Assembly (NCBI GenBank): GCA_018398765.1 | Contig: JAHBMJ010001064.1 | Location: forward strand, 1-23,416 | Length of the DNA: 23,416 nucleotides | Source of the DNA: Chromera velia | Taxonomy: Eukaryota; Sar; Chromeraceae | Reading direction: 5' to 3' | Shown: positions 8,055-18,000 of the stretch, one piece after another | Numbering within the stretch: position 1 is the first letter of the stretch | Layout of the letters: every line of letters starts with the position of its first letter | Notes under the pieces: generated by a model | What the model was told of the DNA's origin: nothing | Seen by the model: the letters and a program-made list of their open reading frames with translations, nothing else | Databases searched by the model: none | Translations under genes and position numbers: made by a program

Positions 8055-10589
8055 ATGTCCGAGTCTCCTCAACTGAGCAACGCCCCGACCTTCGTCAGTG
8101 TCTTTTCGAAACAAGGGCCGGCGGAGTGTTTTCTTCAGCTTCTTTCCAAGCAAAAAAAAACCTCTGTGATTCTTCTGACCGTCTGCAAAGAGCTCAACCG
8201 CTCACTGCAAGACAAGAACGAGAAGGAACCGCTCACAAGCGTTTCCTTGGAGCTGGTTTGTCGTGCAGATGGTACCGACTGCTTCAATCTCGTTCTCTGG
8301 TTTCTTCACCTACCCACCCCTCCAGATCCAGAATATGTGCTCTGTGCCTGTGCTGCACTTGGAAGAGAGGACTTCATCTTCTACCTGTCACAAAACTTTC
8401 CGGGGTACTCTGTGGACCCCGTGTCTGAGGAGGAAGACAGGAAGCCCGCCTTTGAAACCCTTCGTCGAACCTCGAATATTCTTGCGGTGCTCAGAGGTGC
8501 GGTGGTAGGCGGGCAGAATAAGTTGGCTTCAATGTTCAAACCCCACTTACCCGATTCGAAGTATTTCAAATTGAACGCCCAATTTTGGCGTCTGGGGATC
8601 GAAAACGGTTTTCTGATCGAAAGCTTTGCAAGCGACAACAGCATTATCGAGGGTGACAGAATTCTCGAAAACATCCAATCCCTCCGTCGCATACCTTTGA
8701 AAGATCTCGAGACTGCAATTCGTGAAGTTCCGAGCGACCCGAATTCGGGAGCGCGTTTGGCGGTCACAGTTCTGGGCACCCGCTCGGCTTCAAATAAGCT
8801 GGGGACGGGGACTGGGTCACGCACGGGCGTCGGAAGCACGACGGCTGCCGTCGCTCCGGCAGTGCAGGTAGGTGGGTTAACGAGGGGTGTTGCAAGCACG
8901 ACAGGGGGGGGCTCCACGTCTGTGAAAATGAAAGCCCCTCAGGCCGTCTCCAGGGGACCTGTCGGGGTCAGTTCTACTGGGGCAGGTGGTTCTTCTGTGA
9001 TTCTGGGCTCTCCCATGCAGATTGGGCCTCCGATGCAGATTGGGGTGCCGACAGGCTCTACGGGTGTAATGAGTACGGGCCCAGAGAGACCTAGGTTGAC
9101 GATCTCCAAGATAGGGTCGCCCGAGGAAATCAGAAAGATGCGGGGAGACAGAACAGAAGTAGAGGAACCCCAGCAAAGGAGGGGGGGGGGATTGAAAGGG
9201 TCTGTCAGTTTGTTCCATGCTAATGACGATTTGGTTTCCGCACTAGCTTTGAATGGCCAAACAGAGAGAGTGCTCCATTTCGTCAAAATACTTCTTCCCC
9301 CCAACCCCCAACAGGCAGCAGAAGCCATAGACCGTTTCATGGCTGCAGCCATTCTCGGAGGCCACTCTGATTTGGCAAAGGGAATTCTTGAACAAGCGAG
9401 AAAGAGAATGCTCTTGACCGTGGGTGAGGACACAGTCTTCATGGAGGAACTCACAGGGAATGTGAAGAGAGAGGCGTCCCCGTTGTCCCAATTTTTCGAA
9501 ACGCAGAATGAGTTTGCAAAGTGCGCTGCTACCATGACCGGTCAGACAGATGTGTTGAAATGGATGCGAACGCTCGATGTTCCCTTTCAATGGTCGTACC
9601 ACATGCATGAGAAAGCTGCAAGACACGCGGAGACCTTGAGATGGATGATGTCGGAGGCCGATCCTCCGTGCCCTCCCCTCTCGATCCGAACGACCTTGCT
9701 TCGAAATGTGACGCGATCAGTCATCTCGAGGGGGGACATTCCAATGATGGCTCTGCTAGATGAATTGTATCCGGGTGCCTTGCAAGCAACAGGGGCATGT
9801 CAAGAAGCTGCAGCCGCAAAGCAATGGCATGCCCTCAGCTGGCTTCTCACAAAGAACCCCCCATGCACCTGGAACCACAAAGGAGATTGGGGGGAGAATT
9901 TCTCGGATGCCCCCGAGATCCCTGACTCTCTGAAGCTCTTCGAAGTCGAATTCAGAAAGCATATTCTCGCACACAAACGAACTGCCCCCCTCCCGCCCCC
10001 TCCTCCCGAACTGGAGCCAGCTCTTCAAAAACACGTGAGAGAGTCGTTTGTCAGTCTGTATTCAATCTTCTCAGGCATGAGAGCCCTGGAGTACGGGACA
10101 TGCGACTGGCGATTGTTTTCCTGGTTGGTGAATGTAGGGGGGGGAAGAGAGGTAGTTGAGATTCTGAGAAAGGAGAAGATGATGGAGGGAGACCCTCGGA
10201 ATCCTGCAAAGAGAGAAATCAGGCCAGGGTGTCTGAGCGGGTTCCTCCTCAGCCTCTCGTGGCACATCGGGATGATGTCTTTGAAAGCTCTGATCAGTCA
10301 CAAGGGTGAGATGAAATTGAAGACCTTCCGAAAATTCCAGCGGGAATTTCACCGTCTCCTCAATGGGCTTGTCTCCCTCCACTCGTGGTGCAAGCACCAA
10401 GGGCTGCCCTTCTGGCCCGAAGACAACTACAGATTCAGAGAATGTATGGAAGACATTGAGAACCTTACCCAGATGAAGGAGTTCTCCCCGCTGCTTCCGC
10501 TGCTCGAAGAGGCGAAAGCTCTGAGGGGCCCAGAAGAACCAAAGAGGGGTGGTTGGTTGGATCCATCGCCACTACCGATGAGGTGGTAG
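8055..10589 (+). CDS. Ankyrin-like degenerate repeat protein with low-complexity linker
   Basis: 844 residues, intronless, ATG at 8055 and TAG at 10587-10589. There are two helical domains. Residues 1-234 are alpha-helical with units such as ADGTDCFNLVLWFLHL. Residues 389-844 carry repeats of the type A...G....L.WM......P..W, for example TGQTDVLKWMRTLDVPFQW, RHAETLRWMMSEADPPCP and KQWHALSWLLTKNPPCTW. These resemble divergent ankyrin-type repeats common in protists and giant viruses. The two halves are joined by a Gly/Ser/Thr/Val-rich linker (about 235-388) with a short PMQIG duplication. A PPPPPP-rich stretch lies near residue 640. No catalytic domain, signal peptide or membrane segment is evident; a protein-binding role is inference. 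The G10 run at 9181-9190 keeps the frame, since repeats continue on both sides. Confidence 0.75.
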   Translation: MSESPQLSNAPTFVSVFSKQGPAECFLQLLSKQKKTSVILLTVCKELNRSLQDKNEKEPLTSVSLELVCRADGTDCFNLVLWFLHLPTPPDPEYVLCACAALGREDFIFYLSQNFPGYSVDPVSEEEDRKPAFETLRRTSNILAVLRGAVVGGQNKLASMFKPHLPDSKYFKLNAQFWRLGIENGFLIESFASDNSIIEGDRILENIQSLRRIPLKDLETAIREVPSDPNSGARLAVTVLGTRSASNKLGTGTGSRTGVGSTTAAVAPAVQVGGLTRGVASTTGGGSTSVKMKAPQAVSRGPVGVSSTGAGGSSVILGSPMQIGPPMQIGVPTGSTGVMSTGPERPRLTISKIGSPEEIRKMRGDRTEVEEPQQRRGGGLKGSVSLFHANDDLVSALALNGQTERVLHFVKILLPPNPQQAAEAIDRFMAAAILGGHSDLAKGILEQARKRMLLTVGEDTVFMEELTGNVKREASPLSQFFETQNEFAKCAATMTGQTDVLKWMRTLDVPFQWSYHMHEKAARHAETLRWMMSEADPPCPPLSIRTTLLRNVTRSVISRGDIPMMALLDELYPGALQATGACQEAAAAKQWHALSWLLTKNPPCTWNHKGDWGENFSDAPEIPDSLKLFEVEFRKHILAHKRTAPLPPPPPELEPALQKHVRESFVSLYSIFSGMRALEYGTCDWRLFSWLVNVGGGREVVEILRKEKMMEGDPRNPAKREIRPGCLSGFLLSLSWHIGMMSLKALISHKGEMKLKTFRKFQREFHRLLNGLVSLHSWCKHQGLPFWPEDNYRFRECMEDIENLTQMKEFSPLLPLLEEAKALRGPEEPKRGGWLDPSPLPMRW

Positions 10590-11372
10590 CTGAGATAGAT
10601 TCATTTGACCCAGCTAGCCATAATTTAGGTGAAAGAAATCAAATTTGTATGAACCGGAACATATTCACAAATTTTGTTCCTATACAAATCGTTGGTTATC
10701 ACTAACTGGGGTTATCATTGGTGTGTATCCACATATCGAGCTAGGTTCTTATTGAAAGATTATTACAAGTTTTTATAAATGCTTGTATGATTTGTATACG
10801 GTACATTTAATGACAGATTTAAAAATTTATACTCTTTAATAAAATATTTTTTTTTTTCAAACGCGCTCTCGAGCAATAAATTCATGCAGTCTAAAATTCG
10901 TAAAAATTGGTTACTGAGCGTGACGGTAATTTGCTACTATAGTGTTTTTATAAAATTTAAGTACATCATCATCATCACATATATATAAAAAAAAATTAAT
11001 CCATACTATATAGGATCAATAACATTGTAAAATGACTAACTTTTATTCATATGCAGCAATTAAGTAGTTTTACAGGTAACTTAGGCTGACGCAAGACAAA
11101 CTTTAATAGGCAGCTGCATAGAGATTTATAGAGAGGTTTTCAATCGATCTAACAATTCATTATAATTTAATTTTTTCTTTCATACTATCTACAAACCAAC
11201 TTGAAGGATGATCTAAGGATGATTTTACAACAACTTAATTAATCGGAACTTGGATTTAGTTTGTAAAATCTCTTTCTATTTCTAGCAATTCATCATAATT
11301 TAGATAATACTGCCAGCGCATAGTTACCCTGCAGGTACTTATAGGAACTTATTAGGAAGCTGGTGCTTCTCC
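10590..11372. other. AT-rich gene-free island
   Basis: Directly after the ankyrin-like gene the sequence becomes strongly AT-rich, with many ATTTATAAA and TTTAATTAA words, an A8/T9-type homopolymer near 10850 and ACATCATCATCATCACATATATAT at 10963-10986. The words CAATTCATTATAATTTA (11152) and CAATTCATCATAATTTA (11285) are a short near-repeat. No ORF above 60 codons was found. It could be a 3' flank or old mobile-element DNA. Confidence 0.6.
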
Positions 11373-13273
11373 TTAAAAACTTTCTCTCATAAAGCGTTGG
11401 GCAACAGAAATCTTGCAGCAATCTGCTACTGATTCCTTTCCTGATTTGTTGTTAAAGAAGATTTGATTCTCAGGCAAGTCACATCTGAGACGTCCGGTCG
11501 ACTGGAATTGTTTTCGCATCAAATTCTTCACATACGCCCTGTCATTGCAGGGACCATCGACCAACTATGTGCGTCCTCCCCTCGCACGGGAAGTCGGATC
11601 AACAGTCATGAAGAAGAGATTTAAAAAAGCACTCACAGATCGACTCCAAAGCTGTGCACCAACCAATCTCCTATCGTTACTGACTTAAAATGCAATTGGC
11701 GCTCCGGACAATCGGGCGCAAACTCCCAAGGACGAGGCAAAGCGATCGACAAACAAAGAGAAGAGAAGAAAACATGGTCTACCGCACAGACAGACAGACT
11801 TGGTCATCGAAACATTACGGGCTGTCTGACGACTTTGCAAGCATTTGAATTAGACATTGTTGACGTCAACTTCACATTCCATCATGCATACGGGATTAAG
11901 TGTTTTAATTAAATTAGATTCTTTGTTGAGTGAGGGAGTAGATCGACTGAACAGACCAAAAAGGAACCGACAAGCTACGCGACGCGAGCAGACAAACGGA
12001 CAGACAGGCAGGTCATGCAACAAAACGTTCACTCACTCAAGAGAGACGCCAGACTCCCTGTATGTATGCCTGAATGCAATGCTCGCTCATTCTGTAGCAG
12101 CCCCCCTGCGCCTTCCTCCCCCCTTTCTTGTTTGTGCTCTTTCCCCACTTCCTTTCCTACAAGAGCCCACGATCGCACTTTCTCTCTGAGCGATCACACG
12201 CGACAGGAACCCAACACCCTCTCTCCCTTCCATCCCGACACCCCCTCTCTCGCTCAATTGATCGAGCTGGAACTCTCTCTCGCTCATCATTTTACACTTC
12301 ACTTTCACTTCCCAGCAGCAGCGTGCCGTCTTCATCAGTCATGCATATGAGCTTCGCTCTCTCTTTCCACCCCTCCCCCTCCGCTCTTCTCCCCTGTGTC
12401 TTGTCTGCTTTTTGTATAACATGTTTGTCATTTTCGCTCTTTCCAAGCCTCCTTTCTCCGGTCTTGTACCGCTTTAGAACAGCATTTTGCACCCTCATTT
12501 CTTTTCTCTTCCTTTCCCCTCCCTTTCCACTCTCTGAATCCGTCCCCCCCGAAAAGTTCTTTCAACAGAGATGCGAGGGTGAATTCTACAGTCTTGAAGA
12601 ACAACCTTCCTTTTCTGTAGGAGCAGCTGAGCAGATCACGCATGCAGGGACAACCACGAAGCGGCACCGAAAGGACGGAAGGAAAGTAGACACAGACATG
12701 CAGTACTTTGGTTTCATTGGCATCATGCAACGGAACGAAGGGAGTTGCGATAAATCCGTCCCGATGGAAAGATCGAGACAGCGAATGACTTTCTTGCCTC
12801 CATCAGCGAATGACCTCATTTTGAATGTCCTTCACTGACTCTGATGCTTTCATTTTTCTTCTTTGCAGCCACCGGATTGACTGATGATTTTTTTCCCCCG
12901 CAATGTCGTTTATACCTTTTGAGACAGTGGATGAAGCTTTGAACTGCCTCTGAAATAACTCAAACTTGAGCTCTCTCAGCCTACTCGTTCTCTTCCTACG
13001 AGGTCTGAAGCAGCATTGTGTAAGGGGACCAATTCCCCGTCTTTTTTCTCGCGGATGGGTCGAAAGGTTTTTCACAATTCATTTTTTCTTGCCCTTTCTT
13101 TCTACGAGGCACGCTGATCCTCGTTTTTCATTTGCAAAAGCAGTCGTGTGTGCGGTGCGCGGGTTCTCTTTTCAAGCTCCGACTTTGTTCACTTCAGTCA
13201 CGTGCATCCAAGCGAATGCACACATACATACATGTACACATGCATTAGGGTGAAGTTACAAAACCCAAACAAG
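11373..13273. other. Region without a supported gene
   Basis: A 63-codon minus ORF (11373-11564) and a 90-codon minus ORF (12803-13075, basic) have mildly protein-like composition but no recognisable motif or splice context. 12083-12560 is pyrimidine-rich on the plus strand, which inflates plus-strand ORFs there. 12838-13273 is of mixed composition. I cannot exclude short exons. Confidence 0.5.
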
Positions 13274-13911
13274 TCAAACGCTCTCGTCTGCCTCCACCAC
13301 AGAATGCTCTCCCACCGGGCCCTCGCTGACGTTCAGCTTGCAGGATACCAGGGAAACGCCCATTTGCTCGCCCCTGCAGAAGAGGAGAGGCAGGAGGAAG
13401 ATTCAAAGAAGTGTGAGCTTCAGAAGACTGCATGAGAATTTGAGAAAACCACCTCAGAAGAACGTATGCATAAATGGTTTTGATTCCGACTGTCCCTACC
13501 TACACTGGACTGAATACCACGTCTGTTCTGAAAGACATGCACGGGACTTCTGGAAGAAGAGCGGTCTCCATGACTTTCCTTGGAAGCACCGTGTGTGATA
13601 TCGGTGTACAGAAAGGTTTTCAACAAAACAAACCAAACATCAAAGCTCTCTGGAAATCCTCACCCACCCTGCGTGTGGTGCTGAAGGCTGGGATCAATTG
13701 AAAGAAAGCAGACCAAACAAAAGGGATGATGCGAGGCTCCCCTGACTTGGTTGTGGTCTTCAACGTGCGTGTGCCAGAGACCAGCGAAGATGTCTTCTGC
13801 AAAAGTCAAGTAGAGGAAGAAAGAAAGGGCAAAGAGGTGGCAGAATGGAAAGTGACGGACTGTCTCTCTCTCTCTCTCCCTCTCTCTCTTTCTCTCGCCC
13901 TCTCTCTGTGG

Positions 13912-13965
<54 letters not shown>

Positions 13966-14418
13966 GCGAGAGCGAGAGAGAAAGAGCGAGAGAGGAAGAG
14001 CGAGAGAGAAAGAGCGAGAGAGAGAGCGAGACAGAGAGGCAGAGACAGAGACACACACAGAGAGAGAGAAAGAGAGAGAGAGAGAGAAAGAGGGAGAAAG
14101 AAAGAAGGAGAGATGGGGAGGGAGGGAGAGAAAACAGTTGGTCTGCACCTTTCTTTGAGAGCGAAGTTTTTCAAACTTTCCTCATGATGGTCGAGAGAGC
14201 AAGGGGCAAGAATGCAAAGTCACAAAAGGCTTCCTTCCAGTGCTGCCTCTGCGGATCTATAATCATTCCACGACAGAGAGAGACTGACTGCGAAGGTCAC
14301 ATGAGTCCTTCCTCCCTCGTCCCCTTGTCCCGGGATGCTCATGGTGGTGGGGAGTCTCTTAGCCCCAGGAGTTCTTGAGAGGAGATAATCGATTTGGACC
14401 TGAATTGGACACACAGAC

Positions 14419-14453
<35 letters not shown>

Positions 14454-14456
14454 GGC

Positions 14457-14507
<51 letters not shown>

Positions 14508-14932
14508 TAGACAGACAGACAGACAGACAGATAGAGACAGAGAGACGAACAAAGGAACGAGCGTTTTTGGGAGGAGCCGACAACAGATGTGGGCCATTAG
14601 GTTGAAATCAGTGCAATTGAAAGAAAAACATTTTGCGCGAAGAATTAGGGTCTCTCTCAAGAAGTCATCCAACGAATACGGGAAGGGAGGACGCACGCAT
14701 CTTCTCTTCCTATTAGACCCCAATCAAGAGAGAGGTTGTTCACGCTGCCACCCCATCTACGTACCTGCTGCTCCTCAAGGCGTGCCATCAGCCTGTCAAG
14801 CACCGTGTGCTGCAGAAAGCCACAGAGCAGAGAAGAAGGTGCGAAAGGCGTGAACCTCCCCATCAGCCTCTTAAAAAGGATAAACTCGACAAAGACGAAG
14901 ACAACGGGCGCAAATGCAGGGAGGGTATCCAT
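13274..14932 (-). CDS. Putative four-exon gene or alternative 3' exons of the rhodopsin gene
   Basis: Four minus-strand exon-like pieces join in frame: 14765-14809 (donor GTACGT), 14289-14399 (donor GTCAGT), 13747-13796 (donor GTCAGG) and 13274-13373 ending in TGA. Acceptors are TGCAG, TTCAG, TGCAG and TGCAG. The joined product reads …[24 protein letters not shown]…, an amphipathic helix, then a Gly/Thr/Lys-rich stretch, then an acidic C-terminus ending ADESV. As a separate gene the first exon could start at ATG 14932, reading through the TGCAG at 14810-14814 and adding a hydrophobic N-terminus ([12 protein letters not shown]). As rhodopsin exons they attach in phase 0 to a shortened exon 12 ending at 15682. 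No homologous family is recognised. The introns contain the two large microsatellites. Confidence 0.42.
13862..14105. repeat. Compound (CT)n-(CA)n-(GA)n microsatellite
   Basis: CT-rich from 13862 to about 13907, then (CA/AC)n at 13912-13927, then GA/GAGC-rich to about 14105. The CT and GA halves are complementary, so one strand can fold into a long imperfect hairpin. It lies in the predicted intron between 14289 and 13796. Confidence 0.95.
14411..14545. repeat. (GACA)n/(GA)n/(GATA) microsatellite
   Basis: ACAG/GACA tetranucleotide arrays on either side of a (GA)n core, with occasional GATA units. It sits just upstream (minus strand) of the predicted acceptor at 14400, inside an intron. Confidence 0.95.
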
Positions 14933-15088
14933 AGAGCACGAACAGGTAACACCAAGGACGGGGGAAAAAAAGGCAATGTGGAAGGAACACAGATGAGAAC
15001 ATCAGACCTTAATTGTGAAAGAGACGAAGCATGCATGCAAGGAACTGAATATGGATGGATGAGAGAAGGAACCCTCCTTGTTCCTTTC

Positions 15089-18000
15089 TCAGCTGATCCG
15101 GTACTTCTCGTTGAATGGAGCACTTAATTCTCTACGGACCGCGTCTGGGTTGTGTCCGCTGTCTGTGCTTGCTTGGGATCTGAGCGCGGGGGAGCTCAGA
15201 GCCTTCTGCATTCCTGGTTCGTGAGACTGGTAGTTGATGCCTGCATGCAGACACAGACAGGTTCGTGAGACTGGTAGTTGATGCCTGCATGCAGACACAG
15301 ACAGGTTCGTGAGACTGGTAGTTGATGCCGACACAGACAGGAAGAGAGCTAGGCAGCGGGAGAGACTTAATTACGCAATTAAGGCGAAGGACGGGCAAAC
15401 GCATATTCCTGTAGGTACCTGCAGCTGGATGTATAAATAAGGAGAGTCTCGGAGCAAGGGAGTGAAAAATGGGAGTGCAAAAGGAAAGCCACATGCAGTG
15501 GGAAGTCGTTTGCTGTGGGGAAGCAGAACGGAGCCTGACGCACGCACTGACCCAACAAATCAGCCAATACGGCCCTTGCAGAGACTCTTCTTCCCCCCGT
15601 GCGCATCCTCCTCGACTCAGGTGAGTCCCCTGCAGAATCCCTCGAGGTGCTTTCCTTCCTTGCTTGAGGACGCCCGCCTACTTGAGGCAAGGAGGGAGCT
15701 CCTGGGATGCCCCCATTGGCCCCCTCTTCGCGGTCGCTGATCAGTTCCCCCACGTCGATGTTGTCAAGAAATTTGGAGTCGCCCTGCAGACAAATGAGGG
15801 ACAAAAAGGAGATCCTACTTACTTTTTGTGAAGAGACAGAAGGAGCTAGGAGAGACATACATACATCGTTACTGCATGGGTTGGAAGGTCGATCGATCGA
15901 TCGAAAGGCCATGCACGGACTGATGGTCTTTCGACGACTCCGGAAGGAAGTGCTGAGTAGACACCTCTGTGGGCCTTTTCTTTTCGTGGGTACGGGCGGA
16001 CAGGTTGTTTTTTTCTTCGCTTCATGCTGGCACATTGATTTCACACAGCTCAGCTGCCCAGCTGCATACTTTTTCTTTCTACGAAAAGGGGGACAAGGCG
16101 GATCCACTGATTCTGAGACTGAGTGAGTGGCTGACAGACTGACCACACGGAGCTTGTGAAGCATCTCAGAAGCCTTCTGCGCTCTGCTGGCCTTCTCCCA
16201 CTCCTCCAGCTCTCCTGCAAGCATCATCTTCGCCCACCTGCACAAACAGAGAAAGAAAAACCAGCGGGACAATAATTCTGTCATGCATCGATCACTACCA
16301 TTTGTTTTGGACAACACGAGACCGACCCCCGATTCACGCACCTACCTGTGGCGAATAAGGAAAATGTAGAGGGAGTAGAAGACTTTGGAAGCCAAGTCGG
16401 CCACTGTTGTCACTCCCAGCACGACATTGTCTGGAATCACATCGGCTCCCTCAGGTCCGGTGAACCAGAGCTGCAGGAAGGAAGGAAGAAGGCATCGGGA
16501 AGGAAAATCATGAACAATGCATTGCATCAGAATTAATCGCCACGTGGGGTTCGTCCTCGAATCACTGTACGTGAAGTGGCAAGCCGCAATTGCTTGACTC
16601 ATACAGACCTCAAGCAATCCAAGCACTGTCGAGATCTAAGTTGAAAAGAGAAAAAGTGCGCACTTATCGAATGTCGCAACTTATCACTTAATCCACGCCA
16701 GTAGGAATGCAGGGCAAACATTCTGACAACCCTTTTTTCGACAAGTGAAGGCACCGCAAACACAGAGCCAAATGCAAACAGTCCCCCACACGGAACAAAA
16801 TGAGAGAGTGTAAAATTGAATGTTTCTTGCTTCTTCTGCAAGTCAAGAAAAGACAAGCGCTCTTTCATTTCCTGCCCCTCCGCAGTCCCAATTGCCCGCC
16901 CGCCCCGTAGAGCTGCTGCACGAAGGAAGAACTAAATACATACAGAGGTCTTTTGATTGACTGACAAAGGGGAATGCCAGCCAGCTGATGACGAGAAAAA
17001 GCGAGATCCTGCAGTCAACGCACCACGTGCCACAATTTCAATGTTCACGGACATCCCAAACAAGTAAACCTACAGGAAAAGGTCCACAGAGAAATCCAGG
17101 CGGCCTGATTTATCCACACAAGATTCAGGTTTCATACTTTCATCTCCCTTCACACCCTTGTATTCTTTTTGCATTGAACAAAATGTTTTCTGAATTCCCC
17201 TCGGTCCATCCCTCAGTCCTTCCTGCACCTCTCTCTGCCTGCCTGCCTGCCTGCTGACTTTCTGTACATCGAGGTCCCTGTAAACAGACTCTCCCTTTTG
17301 GAGGTGGCATCAATGACCACGTAGTTGATGGAGATCGCCATGAGAGTGAAGAAGCAAGCAGCACAGAGACCTGAAGAGAAAAATAGAGAAAACGGGAGCG
17401 AGACAGGAAGGAAGAAAAAGATGAGGGAGAAGCAAAGGCAGAAAGCAGGAGCAAAAAGCGTGTAAGAAGAGAAAAGTTCAATTAGACCTGGATCTTAGCT
17501 TTCGAAAAAAAACTCGTGCTAAACGGTCAAACAAAGAGTCTACTTCCGCAACACAAGCATACAACCCACATGTTTTCACTGCATGACAAGACAAGACAGG
17601 AAAAGAAAAACATATGACTGACCGAAGACGATACGGAAGTACCACTCTGGAGTTGCAGAGGCGAAGATTCCGAGTGTGATGGTGAAGAGCGTCGAAAGTC
17701 CTACCTCCATCTGCATCCATCCACAAGTTTCCAACATCATCCATTGGCTTTGATCGCAAGCCCCTTTTTTTTAATCAAATGGTCTTTATTTACCCATCGA
17801 ATGGAGTGCACAAAGGCCGTGTTTCTGTCCTTTTTCTGAAAGGGCGAAGACAAACAAGCTGAAAAAACATATCATTGTCGTGATCAATTTCTCCCGTAGC
17901 ATTTGGCTGGATGGGCTGGAATGGTTTAGTTCCTCGATCCTCTTTTGTCCTTAGACGACGATCGAAAGAAAAGAGAGGACTTACAATTCTTTGAATGTTT

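Noticed and set aside
11373-11564. 63-codon minus ORF beginning MVDGPCNDRAYVKNL
   Set aside because: Composition is plausible, but there is no motif, promoter or splice context, so it is not called as a gene.
12128-12838. 236-codon plus ORF
   Set aside because: Its first two thirds are pyrimidine-tract translation (Ser/Leu/Pro/Phe). The last third is somewhat protein-like but has no motif or splice support.
13660-14723. Several 100-180-codon ORFs rich in Ser/Leu or Arg/Glu
   Set aside because: They are translations of CT/GA and GACA microsatellites in all frames.
15216-15339. Possible CRISPR or coding repeat
   Set aside because: Repeats are directly adjacent without spacers, the period of 44 is not a multiple of three, and the host is eukaryotic.
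15379-16341. 320-codon minus ORF starting at 16341
   Set aside because: It contains rhodopsin exons 11 and 12 joined by unspliced intron sequence. The splice sites and phases favour the exon model.
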